From NCBI GenBank assembly GCA_944324435.1, contig CALUWH010000020.1:1-40548 (forward strand): DNA of 40,548 nucleotides. The letters run 5' to 3'. The stretch is from Candidatus Gastranaerophilales bacterium. GTDB lineage: Bacteria > Cyanobacteriota > Vampirovibrionia > Gastranaerophilales > Gastranaerophilaceae. Below the pieces are notes generated by a model. That model was not told the DNA's origin and ran no database searches. It saw only the letters and a program-made list of their open reading frames with translations. A program made the translations under genes and the position numbers. Below are positions 7,208 through 17,600 of this stretch, in pieces. Each line of letters begins with the position of its first letter. Position 1 is the first letter of the stretch.

Positions 7208-9751
7208 CTACATCTCATTGAGTTTTTCGTCAAAGAATCTGATTCTTGTTATATCAAAAATTTGATTTGAATTTACAAGCTTCATCAAGTCATCCGCTCT
7301 CAAAGCAGGGATGTCAGAACCTTGACCGGTTTTTAGACATATAAACAGACTATCGTTTCCAAACCTATATGAACCTATAGATTTTTTAATATCTGTTGTT
7401 TTTTCAAAACCTTTCTTGTTTTTCTTCGTGAGTAAAATTTCATCGGAAGACAAAACCTTATTTACATCATACTGGAATTTTTCAAAATTGTAAAGAGAGT
7501 TCTCATTTGATTTAAAATAAGGAGTAATCTTATATTCAGCCCAATGAGCCTCTATATCGACAGGAGTGCAGTGTCTGTCAACCTGCTCAACGTGGATAAT
7601 TTCTGCGCCTTTAGGGAGATTCGGGTTAATAATATTTTTTACTTCATCAGGCGATAAATTATCATAAATCTCTATATCTACGAGTTCTCCTTCACTCTGG
7701 GCAAAAAGAGGCAGCGCAATTCCCATTGACACTTTCATTGTAGGATTAAAGCCGAGCGTATAGGCCATATTAAGCCCTGTTCTTGCCAAAACTTTATGAA
7801 AAGTGTTCTGCCAATCGAGGTGTGAAAAATACCTCAAAAGCCCTTTTTTAGTTATTTTAAGCCGGTATCTGTAAATCGGGATATTCGGATCCGGATGCGC
7901 TCTTGTCGGATCTTCCGGCTTTATGTTAACGACTTCCTGAGCCTCTTTTGAAGCTTTGTATGGTTTTGCCGTGACTTTATGTGTTTTCAAAATCGGACAT
8001 ACTCCGCAATTTACGCATTTGCTCTCACAAGTCGGTGTAAAGATAAACGGTTCGGCAGTTTGTGTGTGGCTAAAAGCTTCTTTATATTCATTTTGCAGCC
8101 ATTCTTTAGATAATCCGACATTTATAAAATCCCACGGCAGCGGTGAGTTTAAATCAAATTCCCGTTTTGCAAGCTCTTCCAGAGAAAATCCGCACTCTCT
8201 TGCTGTTTCTTCCCAAATATTTTTATCAAAATATTCGCCCCACGCATCAAGATAACAGTCTTTTTTGTACAGAGCCTCAATATATTTGCACAAATCTCTG
8301 TCGCCGCGTGTTAAGACAGCCTCTATTTGAGAGACAAATTTGTCGTGGTAGTTTATTTTTAACCCCTTAATATGTTTTGTTTTTTCTTTAAGATAGCTTA
8401 TGTGCGCCGTGACATCTTCCAAATCCATTTGAGGACACCACTGGAACGGCGTAAACGGTTTTGGAACAAATATAGACAGCGTGCAGGTAATCTCAAATCC
8501 GTGATTAAGCCCTTTTTCTCGTTTGATAAGCTTTGAACGGTATTTGATTTTGTTAAGAAGCTCTGCCATCTCGTCCATATCTTCAAGGGTCTCTGTCGGA
8601 AGCCCTGCTATAAAATAGAACTTAATCCTTGACCAGCCGTTTTCGTACAAAGTGAGTGCCGCATTAATAATCTGCTCTTCCGAAATATTCTTTTTTATCA
8701 AATTCCTGAGTCTTTGGCTTCCTGCCTCCGGCGCAAGCGTCATTGTGGACTTTCTTACGGACTGCATCAAATTTGCAAGTTCAAGGTTGAAGCCGTCAAT
8801 TCTCTGGCTTGGAAGCGAAACAGAAATTTTGCGTTTATTAAAATCAACCGCAAGTTCTTTGATAACTTCGTTTATATTGGAATAGTCGTTGGAAGACAAT
8901 GAGAGCAGCGAATATTCGTCATATCCGGTATTATTCACAAGCTCTTTTGTAATCTTAATAATATCTTCTGCCGAACGTTCTCTGACAGGCAGTGTCACGT
9001 GTCCGGGCTGGCAGAATCTGCACATTCTTCCGCATCCGCGCCTTATCTCTACAATGGCTCTATCGTGTACAGAACTTGAAAACGGTATAGGATAAGAAGT
9101 CGCAGCATTTTCTAAAGTCAAAGATGCAATTCTTTTTTCAACAGGATTATTTAAAGAAGCGCTCCAGCACCCCTTAATTTTGCAAAGCTCTTCTATCCGT
9201 TCTCTGCGCGGTAAACCCTTTGTTTTTTCTAAGACTTCGCACACCTCAACCATCATATCTTCACCGTCTCCGATGCAGAATACATCAATAAATTCGGCAA
9301 GAGGCAGAGGGTTAAACGCACAGGGGCCGCCTGCCAGAACAATCGGTTCTTCGTCTTTTCTTTCATCATTTCTGACAGTAATCCCAGACATCTCAAGCAT
9401 TTTTAACACAGTAGGGTAAGAAAGCTCATACTGCAAGGAAAACCCTACACCGTCAAAATCCTTGAGCGCACGTTTTGATTCAACGCCGTAAAGAAATTCC
9501 GGTTTAAAATCAGGCTCAGGCGCATAAGCTCTGTCTGCCATCATTCCTTTTTGAGCATTAACCCTGTCATATATGATTCTTACGCCCAGATTGCTTATTC
9601 CGATTTCGTATTTATCCGGAAAAACAAACGCAAACCTTACTGATGCGGTATCAAAGTCTTTGTTATATGACAAAGACTCACCACCGACATATTGATACGG
9701 CTTGGTTGCCTGATATAAAGCCTCATGCTGATCTCTAAAAAAACAATTCAT
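7208..9751 (-). CDS. TIGR03960-type radical SAM protein fused to DUF2344
   Basis: 847 residues. The N-terminal ~200 residues resemble the B12-binding-like region of the family (VGGESLSYNKDFDTASVRFA, DKYEIGISNLGVRIIY). The radical-SAM core follows with the [4Fe-4S] motif CGRMCRFC and downstream TLAPEAGSQRLRNLI. A Cys-rich spot, CESKCVNCGVC, precedes the C-terminal DUF2344 domain (~625-830, beginning YRYRLKITKKGLLRYFSHLDW). Cyanobacteria and several other phyla carry this fusion, and it is often next to RNase E/G, as here. The reaction is not established; RNA modification is an attractive guess because of the partner gene. The ribosome site is weak (GGTAA). The gene heads the leftward unit with rng and the small membrane protein. 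Confidence 0.9.
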   Translation of the reverse strand: MNCFFRDQHEALYQATKPYQYVGGESLSYNKDFDTASVRFAFVFPDKYEIGISNLGVRIIYDRVNAQKGMMADRAYAPEPDFKPEFLYGVESKRALKDFDGVGFSLQYELSYPTVLKMLEMSGITVRNDERKDEEPIVLAGGPCAFNPLPLAEFIDVFCIGDGEDMMVEVCEVLEKTKGLPRRERIEELCKIKGCWSASLNNPVEKRIASLTLENAATSYPIPFSSSVHDRAIVEIRRGCGRMCRFCQPGHVTLPVRERSAEDIIKITKELVNNTGYDEYSLLSLSSNDYSNINEVIKELAVDFNKRKISVSLPSQRIDGFNLELANLMQSVRKSTMTLAPEAGSQRLRNLIKKNISEEQIINAALTLYENGWSRIKFYFIAGLPTETLEDMDEMAELLNKIKYRSKLIKREKGLNHGFEITCTLSIFVPKPFTPFQWCPQMDLEDVTAHISYLKEKTKHIKGLKINYHDKFVSQIEAVLTRGDRDLCKYIEALYKKDCYLDAWGEYFDKNIWEETARECGFSLEELAKREFDLNSPLPWDFINVGLSKEWLQNEYKEAFSHTQTAEPFIFTPTCESKCVNCGVCPILKTHKVTAKPYKASKEAQEVVNIKPEDPTRAHPDPNIPIYRYRLKITKKGLLRYFSHLDWQNTFHKVLARTGLNMAYTLGFNPTMKVSMGIALPLFAQSEGELVDIEIYDNLSPDEVKNIINPNLPKGAEIIHVEQVDRHCTPVDIEAHWAEYKITPYFKSNENSLYNFEKFQYDVNKVLSSDEILLTKKNKKGFEKTTDIKKSIGSYRFGNDSLFICLKTGQGSDIPALRADDLMKLVNSNQIFDITRIRFFDEKLNEM

Positions 9752-9878
9752 AGTACATATATTACCATGAACAGTCTGAAAAAGTCAGAATTTGTCCGGG
9801 CACTGCTCAATTAAAGAGCCATCATACTTGTTTCCCTTAAATGTAAGTAAATTCTATTCTTTTAACAGTAAACAGCAT

Positions 9879-9902
9879 AAAAAAAAGAGTCTTAACGACT
9901 CT
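9879..9902 (-). terminator. Leftward intrinsic terminator
   Basis: On the minus strand: AGAGTC, loop GTTAA, GACTCT, then seven or more T. The stem is 6 bp and the U-run is clear. There is no T-run on the plus strand, so it acts on leftward transcripts. The next upstream leftward genes are spmA-spmB, whose transcript would have to pass antisense through the zinc-ribbon gene to reach it. Confidence 0.7.
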
Positions 9903-9990
9903 AAAAACCTAAATGTGTGAAGTGTAGTATTAATATGTGTAGTTTGTATCCAATATCCTTATATATATAAAGTATTATTTTTGTTAATAA

Positions 9991-10019
9991 TTGATATTCT
10001 ATTCATTAATATTTACAAA
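9991..10019 (+). promoter_or_regulatory. Putative promoter of the zinc-ribbon gene
   Basis: TTGATA (9991-9996), a 17-base spacer, and TACAAA (10014-10019). The predicted transcript starts near 10026, leaving a ~50-base leader with AGAGGTAA before the ATG at 10077. Confidence 0.55.
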
Positions 10020-10076
10020 ACTTAATATCTCCTTGATTTTGTCGTGTGGAAAATTAAATAAATTACAGAGGTAATT

Positions 10077-10451
10077 ATGTTTTTAACAAATTTATTCAGA
10101 CTTACAAAAACTTGCACGCATGAAGGAATCACGCCCAATATGGAATGCGGTTATTGTCCAGATTGTGGGAAGTTTATAGAGAATGAGTGGTATATTACAC
10201 GCTGCCCCTGCTGCGGAGTTAAGCTGAAAGCAATGAATCGAAACGGAAAAATAGTTCCTCAATACCACTATTGTACTAATTGCGGAAGTCATGAATATTC
10301 TGTTGAAAAGATTGAAAAAATAGACTTTATTAACATTAATTTTGCGGTTCTAGTTAAAAAAGTTATTGATGACAAAAATTTTTGTTCAACTACACAGTGC
10401 TGGCAAGAAAAAACAGACGTGAAACCAAGATTGCTAGTACAATACCTGTAG
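10077..10451 (+). CDS. Zinc-ribbon protein of unknown function
   Basis: 124 residues. Three CxxC knuckles are visible: GYCPDCG (~26-32), RCPCCG (~42-47) and YCTNCG (~66-71), with CTHEG near residue 13 as a further possible metal site. This suggests one or two zinc ribbons, probably for nucleic-acid or protein contact in the cytoplasm. I do not recognise a named family. The C-terminal ~40 residues (ININFAVLVKKVIDDKNF, then WQEKTDVKPRLLVQYL) are less zinc-like. AGAGGTAA gives a good start. The last 62 bases overlap the end of the convergent spmB gene, one of the longer overlaps in the window. It has its own promoter and no same-strand neighbours. Confidence 0.82.
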   Translation: MFLTNLFRLTKTCTHEGITPNMECGYCPDCGKFIENEWYITRCPCCGVKLKAMNRNGKIVPQYHYCTNCGSHEYSVEKIEKIDFININFAVLVKKVIDDKNFCSTTQCWQEKTDVKPRLLVQYL

Positions 10452-10926
10452 CATCCGCTATCAGACCGGCTAAAAGCGCGTATCTGTATTTTTTTATTCC
10501 TACAGATCCGAAGTATACTGCAAGAACATAAAAAGTTGTTTCAGAACTTCCAACCATAACAGCCGCGAGCTTTGTAACATAGCTGTCAGGGCCGAGATTA
10601 TGTGCAATTTCAGAGAACAGCCCGAGAGTTGCAGAGCCGGAAAGAGAACGCGTAATCATTATCGGTATTATATCAGCAGGAATTGACAATTTTTCCAGCA
10701 GACCGCCTGCAAATCCGGTAATTATATCTATTGCGCCGGAGGCTTTAAACATTGAGATTGCAACAATAATCGCAACAAGATACGGGATTATTGATATGGA
10801 AACCTTAAATCCGTCTTTTGCTCCTTCAATAAATTCTTCATATATTTTTACTTTTTTTGCCGCACCTGCCGCAAGTATTACAAGTATCATCAGAGGCAGA
10901 ATGTAAAGAGAAATTTTTTCAATCAT
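10390..10926 (-). CDS. spmB: Spore maturation protein B-like nucleoside-recognition membrane protein
   Basis: 178 residues, five or so membrane helices. The Gate/nucleoside-recognition pattern is clear: IIPYLVAIIVAISMFKASGA, RSLSGSATLGLFSEI and SSETTFYVLAVYFGSVGIKK. In Bacillus, SpmA and SpmB are needed for spore-core dehydration, but the pair occurs widely in non-spore-formers, where the transported molecule is unknown. Nothing else here suggests sporulation. The gene begins eight bases before the end of spmA, and the two proteins likely form one membrane complex. Its 3' end overlaps the convergent zinc-ribbon gene by 62 bases. Confidence 0.93.
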   Translation of the reverse strand: MIEKISLYILPLMILVILAAGAAKKVKIYEEFIEGAKDGFKVSISIIPYLVAIIVAISMFKASGAIDIITGFAGGLLEKLSIPADIIPIMITRSLSGSATLGLFSEIAHNLGPDSYVTKLAAVMVGSSETTFYVLAVYFGSVGIKKYRYALLAGLIADATGIVLAILVSRLFFLASTV

Positions 10927-11509
10927 AGTTCCTCCTTTTCCATACTTTTTGCAGAAGCATGGCGGCGGCTATAGCAATAACAAATGATAGAGTTGTTACG
11001 ATTAAGGTCGGAAGAATAATCTCGGACGGATTTTTTGCCCCGACCCCGACAAGCACTGCAATAACCGTTGCCGGAATTAATTGAAAACCTGCCGTATTCA
11101 TCGCAAGAAACATGCACATGGAATCAGAGGCACTGTCCTTTTGAGAATTTTCTTCCTGCAGTTCTCTCATAACCTTCAACCCTATAGGAGTTGCAGCATT
11201 CGTCAGACCGAGGGCGTTTGCCGCAACACTCATCGAAATGTCGCCGATTGCAGGTGAATCTTTTTTTATGTCTCTAAATAAAATTTTTGCAATAGGTTCC
11301 AAAAGTCTCGATAATATTTTTACAAGCCCTGATTTTTCGGCAATTCGCATCATGCCAAGCCAGAACGCCATAATACCGATTAATGAAAAGGAAATTTTTA
11401 CGGCCATATCGCATGCCTGAAGCATGGAATTTACAACATCAGATATTGTATTATTAAAAATTCCAATAATTATAGACAGCGCTATTAGAATAAAGAATAT
11501 ATAATTCAT
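10919..11509 (-). CDS. spmA: Spore maturation protein A-like nucleoside-recognition membrane protein
   Basis: 196 residues with about five membrane helices. Conserved SpmA blocks are MAFWLGMMRIAEKSGL, ISMSVAANALGLTNAATPIG and AMNTAGFQLIPATVIAVLVG. It is the partner of SpmB, directly downstream with an eight-base overlap. The start ATG at 11509 has only a poor ribosome site (AAG in a T-rich run); no better in-frame start lies nearby. The gene is divergent from the giant coiled-coil gene, with only 95 bases between the two starts, so their promoters must lie close together or overlap. Confidence 0.93.
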   Translation of the reverse strand: MNYIFFILIALSIIIGIFNNTISDVVNSMLQACDMAVKISFSLIGIMAFWLGMMRIAEKSGLVKILSRLLEPIAKILFRDIKKDSPAIGDISMSVAANALGLTNAATPIGLKVMRELQEENSQKDSASDSMCMFLAMNTAGFQLIPATVIAVLVGVGAKNPSEIILPTLIVTTLSFVIAIAAAMLLQKVWKRRNYD

Positions 11510-11537
11510 ATAATTATCTTAAAAAAAATTTTAGTAT

Positions 11538-11566
11538 TTGTCACTATTTTTATATTAGTATATAAT
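11538..11566 (+). promoter_or_regulatory. Near-consensus sigma-70-type promoter of the giant coiled-coil operon
   Basis: TTGTCA (11538-11543), exactly 17 bases, and TATAAT (11561-11566): 11 of 12 consensus bases. This is the best promoter in the window. Transcription would start near 11573, leaving a ~32-base leader with GGTGGG at 11583-11588. Confidence 0.8.
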
Positions 11567-11604
11567 AAGTTATGAACGTATAAGGTGGGATAGAGTAAGA
11601 GTAT

Positions 11605-14600
11605 ATGGCAGATATTAACAACTTCGCAGAAATAACGGAAAATTTTGACACTATAAAAACCCTGTTAAATTCAATTCGGGCACAAGGAATATTGAATACT
11701 TCCGATGTAGATAAACTTTTGTCGGGAATAAATTCTAAATTGGAAAAAATCAATACAGAAGAAGATATTGATTTAATTAAAATATTTCTCTCTGAATTAA
11801 AACAGAATCTTGACGAGCGCCATAGTGTTTTGTTATCCAAGTTTGGAGCAATAGAATCGTTGTTTTCAAATCTGCTCAAAAACAGTTCCGAAACGCTTAA
11901 ATCAAACGAAGTAAAAGAATTGTTTGATATTGTAGCGACAAACCTTTCTGTTTTTTCAAGAGAAGTTGTCTCTCAAAAAGAAACTCTGTCTGATATTACG
12001 CTAAGACTTGATGCTATGCGTTCTGACGACAGCCAAAAGCGTGAAATAATCAAGAGCGTAGGAGCCTTGAAAACGGATTTGGAACGTTTAAACAACGGGT
12101 TTGATTCCATTGTTTTAAGTCTTAATGAAAATTTCAAAACATTAACCAGAAATATTGCCGAAGTCGATCAGTCTGAATCTATTAATAAATTTGAAAAGGA
12201 ATTAAACGAGATTTCAAATTCCTCCGGAACTATCCTGTCAGCGTTACAGATGATAGATAAGAAAAACCTGCAGATAGAAGATTCAATAAAGGCTCTCGCG
12301 ACTCAGGACGATATTTCCGGCGCTAAACGAGCCATTTCTGAGCTAGCGGTAAAGAATCAGGAGCTTGTTAATTCGGTCGATGTTTTGAGCGAAAAGTATT
12401 ATAAAATAGATAATCTGGCGGAAAAAATCGATGCTTCTGTCAGTATTATTGCCAGCATGAAGGCCCTTCTGGAAGATAGAGACGAACAGAATATTATACC
12501 AATTATTGATAAACTGGAGCAGTTAGAAGCTCAGATTAAGGATATATCTTCCGATAGTAAGTTTGATGAATTTAAGTTTAAACTTGAAAGCGTATTGAAT
12601 GATATTACTGCAGATACTAAAAATCTTCAGGATATTTTAATTTCATCGTCCGAAGAACTTAAAAAAATTGGAGCCAATATTAAGGCACTGGATTTAAATA
12701 CCGGCTTTCAAACAATTATTACCAATATTCATAAAACAGAGCTTGATATAAAAAGCCACGTTGACATGACTTCGGAAAAAGTCACACAGCTCGTTGATGT
12801 CGGCGTGACCAGAACGCTTAATGAAATTTCTTCAAATGCGGATGCATTAAACTCAAATCTGAAAGAGGCTCAATCTGCTTTGGCAGCATTATGTGAAAAG
12901 AGTTTTTCCGAGGTTACGGAAAATATAGCAGGGCTAAAGAGTGTTGTTGCTCAGATAGATGAGAATAATGTTTCCGCAAACAATGCAATATTTTCTAATA
13001 TAACTGACAGGCTTGCTATTTTTGAAAACAGTTTAAAAACCTCTCTGGACAAGCAGGAAGATTATGTCGCAAATTCTTCGAGCAAGCTCGTTGAGGAAAT
13101 TGCCAATCTAAAAAATCTTGCAGGTGTTCTTGATTACAAATTAGATTCTTCCGTTATGGATGTTAATAATGCAAAGAGAGAGTTTGAAGGATTAAAAAGC
13201 TCTATTGACGGAGTTTTAGAACTTGATTTTGTCAATAAAGTAAAAGACTTGAGAGTCGATTTGTACGCTGCAAAACAGGATATTACAACAGCAGTTGAAA
13301 CATTTTCCGGAGAACTTGGAGAAAAGTTCACAAAAGATTTATTCGGTAAATACGAACTCTTAATCAGTAAGCTGGACAATGTTGAAGATGAGCTTAAACA
13401 TGTGCAGGCCTCGTCTTTGACATCTTTGAAATCCATTCTTGATAATATATCTTCATCACTTGTTGATATTTTATCTTACGTAAGTGTCAGTACCGGAACA
13501 TCTTCCTCCACGTTGGATGTAAGGCTTGCAGATATTACCGAGGCAGTAAAAAACAATAATCTCGATTATATAGAAAGCGTCAGAGATATTGTTGATGTTA
13601 TCCGTATTCAGGTTGAAAATAATTTGAGTGAACTTGAAAAAGATACTGCAAAGAAAATAGAAACAATTAATTCTTCAATAACCAAAAATACGGAGACGAT
13701 AAGGGATGAAATAAAATACTCCTACAACAAACTTTTAGAAGTTCAGGATGATTTTAACGAGGTTAAAGAAGCAATCGGGCTGAACGGACGCTCTTTGAGT
13801 TCAAATTATGAAAATATAATTTCAAATACGGACGCTTTGAGGCAAGATTTTGAGCTTAAAATGTCTGCTCTTAAAAATGCACTTCTTGAAAGCGTAACAG
13901 ATTTTAAGAAGGAATTCACCTGCGAAAATGCCGATAAAATCAGTGAGTTAAAATTCTCCTCAGAAAACCTGCACTCAAAAAGCGTGCAGCATGCATCCGA
14001 TTTAAAAAATGAGCTTAAACAGGAACTTACGTTGGTTTTAGAGTCTTTGAAACTCAATGTAAAGACTCTGTCCGAACAGCTTGTTAAGTCGGTTTCAAGT
14101 ATAGAAGGTTCAAATAAAGATGTTGTAGATTATATAAAAAATGAATTTTGTTCTGTTGTTGACACTTCAATAGAGGCTGTGCGTACGAATATTTGTGACT
14201 TTACGGACGGCGTATCAGAAAAAATTGACGGAGTTACGGACGGATTTGATAAGCTTGAGGCCTCTGTAAGCGAATTGTCAACAAATACGACTACAGCCCT
14301 AAGTTCAACTCTTGCGCAGATACTTGACAATTTTGTTTCACTGAAAGCTCTAATGAATACATTGAACGAAAGAGCTTCAATAGACTTGGGCAAAAACGTC
14401 GATAAGATTATTCAAGACTTTGCCCAGTTGAAAGAAACCGTAAAAACGGTTGATGCAAATATTGATGAAGATTTGACCAGACAGCTTTCTATAATAGAAT
14501 CCGGGTTTGAGACTTTAACAGAGAGAATGGTGGAGCTTCTGACAAACAATAATGAAGCTTTGGATGCAAAGATTGAGGCTGGTTTGACAGATATTTCCTC

Positions 14601-17600
14601 AAAGCTTTCTTTGTCTTTACAAGAAAAGCTTGAGCAGTATAAATCTCAGGTAGAAAATCTTTTTGACTCTTTGCAGGGTAACTCTCAAGCTCAGTCTGAG
14701 TTTATAAAAGAGCGCATAACCGCGTTAAACTCTGCTTTTGAAAGCGCTATCGCAAAACAAAACCAGACTGCTTTAGCCCAGATACAAAGTGTTGCAAATA
14801 AGTTAAAAGCTGTTTTAGATGAAAATATTGAACTTACCAGTGCGGATTATGATTCTCTAAAGAAAGATTTTAGCGAGCTTGCTGTAAAAATAAGTGATGA
14901 GAATAAAAGCTTTATACAAAATTTACAATCTCAGATGGAGGATGTTGTCAAGTTTATAGATTCGGGATTTGAGATTAATGCACAGGAAGTAAGCTCGAAG
15001 TTTGATGATATATCTTCCGATATAAAAGCTGTTTCCGGCGTGATTAATGAATTAAACGGAAACGTTCAAAACAGGGTGGAAGGAATACGAGAATCTCTTA
15101 GGGATTTGCGCGGAGAACTGTCCTCTTCAATTGACGTAAGAACGCAAACAGTTATTGATAAGCTTGAAGAGATTCTCAAGGATATAATTTCAAAAAATGA
15201 AGAGATTAACTCTGCTTTTTCGGCAGGAATTAAATCCCTCGGGAATAACCTGAGCACCGGTATAAAATCCGGACTAGCTGAACAAAACAAAGATTTTGGC
15301 GCTGTCATTGAGAAGCAAACGTACTCAATTATTGAATCCCAAAAAGAGGTTTCCGACAGAATCCAATCCGCAGCAGCTTCTGCGAAAGATGAGTTAAACT
15401 TATCTCTGATAACGGAAACTGCAACACTTGGAAGTAATATAAAAAACGATATTGAAAAGTACGGGGAAGAACTTCATTCAGTGATTGAAGAACAGTCAAG
15501 TGTGGTGCAGACTGTACAGAAAGAAACCTCAAAGGAGATTCAGGCAGAGATTGCTGCAACAAAAGACGGATTAAACTCGTCACTTGCAGCAGGATTTTCT
15601 TCCGTAAACAGCAGTATTAAGAATATTGTAGATACTTCTTCCCAAAATATTGATAGGATAAATACGGAGCTTGAAAAGCAGGCATACGCCCTTTTGACAA
15701 AGCAGGATGAAATTACCAAGGATATTGAAGCTAATTCTACAGAGATTACCGAAGCAGTTGCTTCAAGTGCAGCAGATGTTATCAGCAGCATAAAAAGCTT
15801 GTCGGATGTACATGCTGAAACACTCGGCAAATCGATAGAAGATAAATTCAGTGCGGTTAAGATATTATTGGAAGATGCCCTTTTAGACCAAAATAAGGAT
15901 ATTGTAGAAAGGTCAAAAGAAAATCTGGAAACGGCTCTTTCAAACCAACAGTCCGGTATTATTGCTCAGGCTAAAGGTATTTTGACGGAAATGCTTTTTA
16001 AACAGCAGTCAGATATTCTGGAGAAGTCCGAGAAATTTATACAAACGTCATTTACCAATCAACAGAGCGATATCCTTACTCGCTCCGAGAGTATTTTGAA
16101 AGAACTTCAGTCTGTATACGGCGGAGTAACTAAGCAGTTAAGCGTAATTAATACCCTTATAACAGATAATTTGAGTCAGGATGTTGAAAGCCTATATGAA
16201 AAAATTCAAAAACTACAGGAAGAACATTCGCTTAATTTGATATCGGGTGTAAGCAGCACAACTTCAAAATTAATTAATGAGATGGAGATTCAGTCTTCAA
16301 ATCTGAAAAAACTTTTTGATTCTCTTCACAGCAGACTTGATAAAGATGAGATTTCGCAGATGAATCTTTTCCAGACTCAACTTAAAGAATTGAGTGAGAC
16401 ATTTAATACGTTAATAGAAGAAGCTAAAACTGTTACCAAAGAGGAGGTTTCATCTATTTCTGAAACTTTAATCGGCAACAGTAAAGCTATGATGGAAGAT
16501 GTCGAGCAGTCGATAGAGGAAAAAGTTAATTCAATTCTTGCTGCCAGCGCAGATATTGCAGCAGGCGAACTCCAAACAATTGAGGCTTTTGCGGATAAAA
16601 TCCTTAAACAAGTTGAAAATACAAAACAAAATTCTCTGGAATGCAGGGATATTATAACCGAGTTGGTCAGCAAAAGCAGTGATATTATTATTGATAATAT
16701 TGAAAAAGAGACAGACGTTATTGTCAAAGATTTGATAGAACAATTTAATCTTATTAGAGATGCCCATAAAGATGAATTATCTAAGATGACGATTCATGTA
16801 GAAAGTTCTGTCGAAGACTACATTTATACTCACATAAGCGACTTAAAATCTTATCTTGATGTCAAAACAGACTCTTCTATAGTCAATACGAAACTTGATA
16901 ATTTGAAAACTGATATTGATAAGTCAGTAGAGGATGTTTTGGATAACATTTCCAGATTAATAAACGCAGGAGCTGATTCAAGGGCTGCAAATGAAATATT
17001 AATAACCTCAATGACAGAGAAGATAAATGAGAGCATACAGTCGTTTGTTAATGTAAATGTTTCTCAGAGATTTGACGAACGCTTCAATCTGCTTGACAAG
17101 AAGTTTATTGATACAATTGTCGATAAATATGAGGAAATCAAACTTATTTCCGCAAGATATAATGATTCCTTTGAAACAATACAGGGTTCTATACAGAATT
17201 TGGTTTCCGGTTTCGTTGATTTCAAAGAAGAGCTCATTTCCAATACTGAACGAGTGCTTGGCAGTATAAACAATTCAATTGAGGATCTGAGCGTAAGCTT
17301 TGCTGATTTGAAGGCACAAATTCTTAACAAATCTTTTGATGAGGCTTTTCAGGCTTCTTTGAATAATCAAATCTCCGGAATAGAATCTCTTGTAAACGAA
17401 CAGCTGGGATATCTTAATGACATAAGCGAACTTTGCTGCACCAACCTGCCTGAATTAACGGAGATGAACACAATTGTAAAATACGGAATTTTACAATCAA
17501 TTTCGGATTTAAAAACAAAGATTGATGAGCAGGATTCTATACGGGAAAAGGATTTAAATGAGTTAAAATCTGATATAATTACACAGATTTTGAATATATT

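Larger units (their letters stand above)
9752..10076. other. 325-nt intergenic region
   Basis: This is the longest gene-free stretch. It holds the leader of the leftward radical-SAM gene, a leftward terminator (9879-9902), AT-rich sequence including TATATATATAA, and a rightward promoter (9991-10019) for the zinc-ribbon gene. I see no convincing small gene: the only short frame near 9770 encodes 15 residues without a ribosome site. A small leftward RNA ending at the terminator is possible but unproven. Confidence 0.6.

Noticed and set aside
10092..10292. Leftward 66-residue frame inside the zinc-ribbon gene
   Set aside because: No ribosome site, odd composition, and the opposite frame has clear zinc knuckles.
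15883..16110. 57-base tandem units as a CRISPR-like or satellite array
   Set aside because: The period is coding, in frame, and the DNA units differ too much to be direct DNA repeats.
13134..16767. Several leftward frames of 60-116 residues inside the giant coiled-coil gene
   Set aside because: Ser/Leu/Phe-rich antisense shadows of a Ser/Glu/Lys-rich helix; no ribosome sites or family features.
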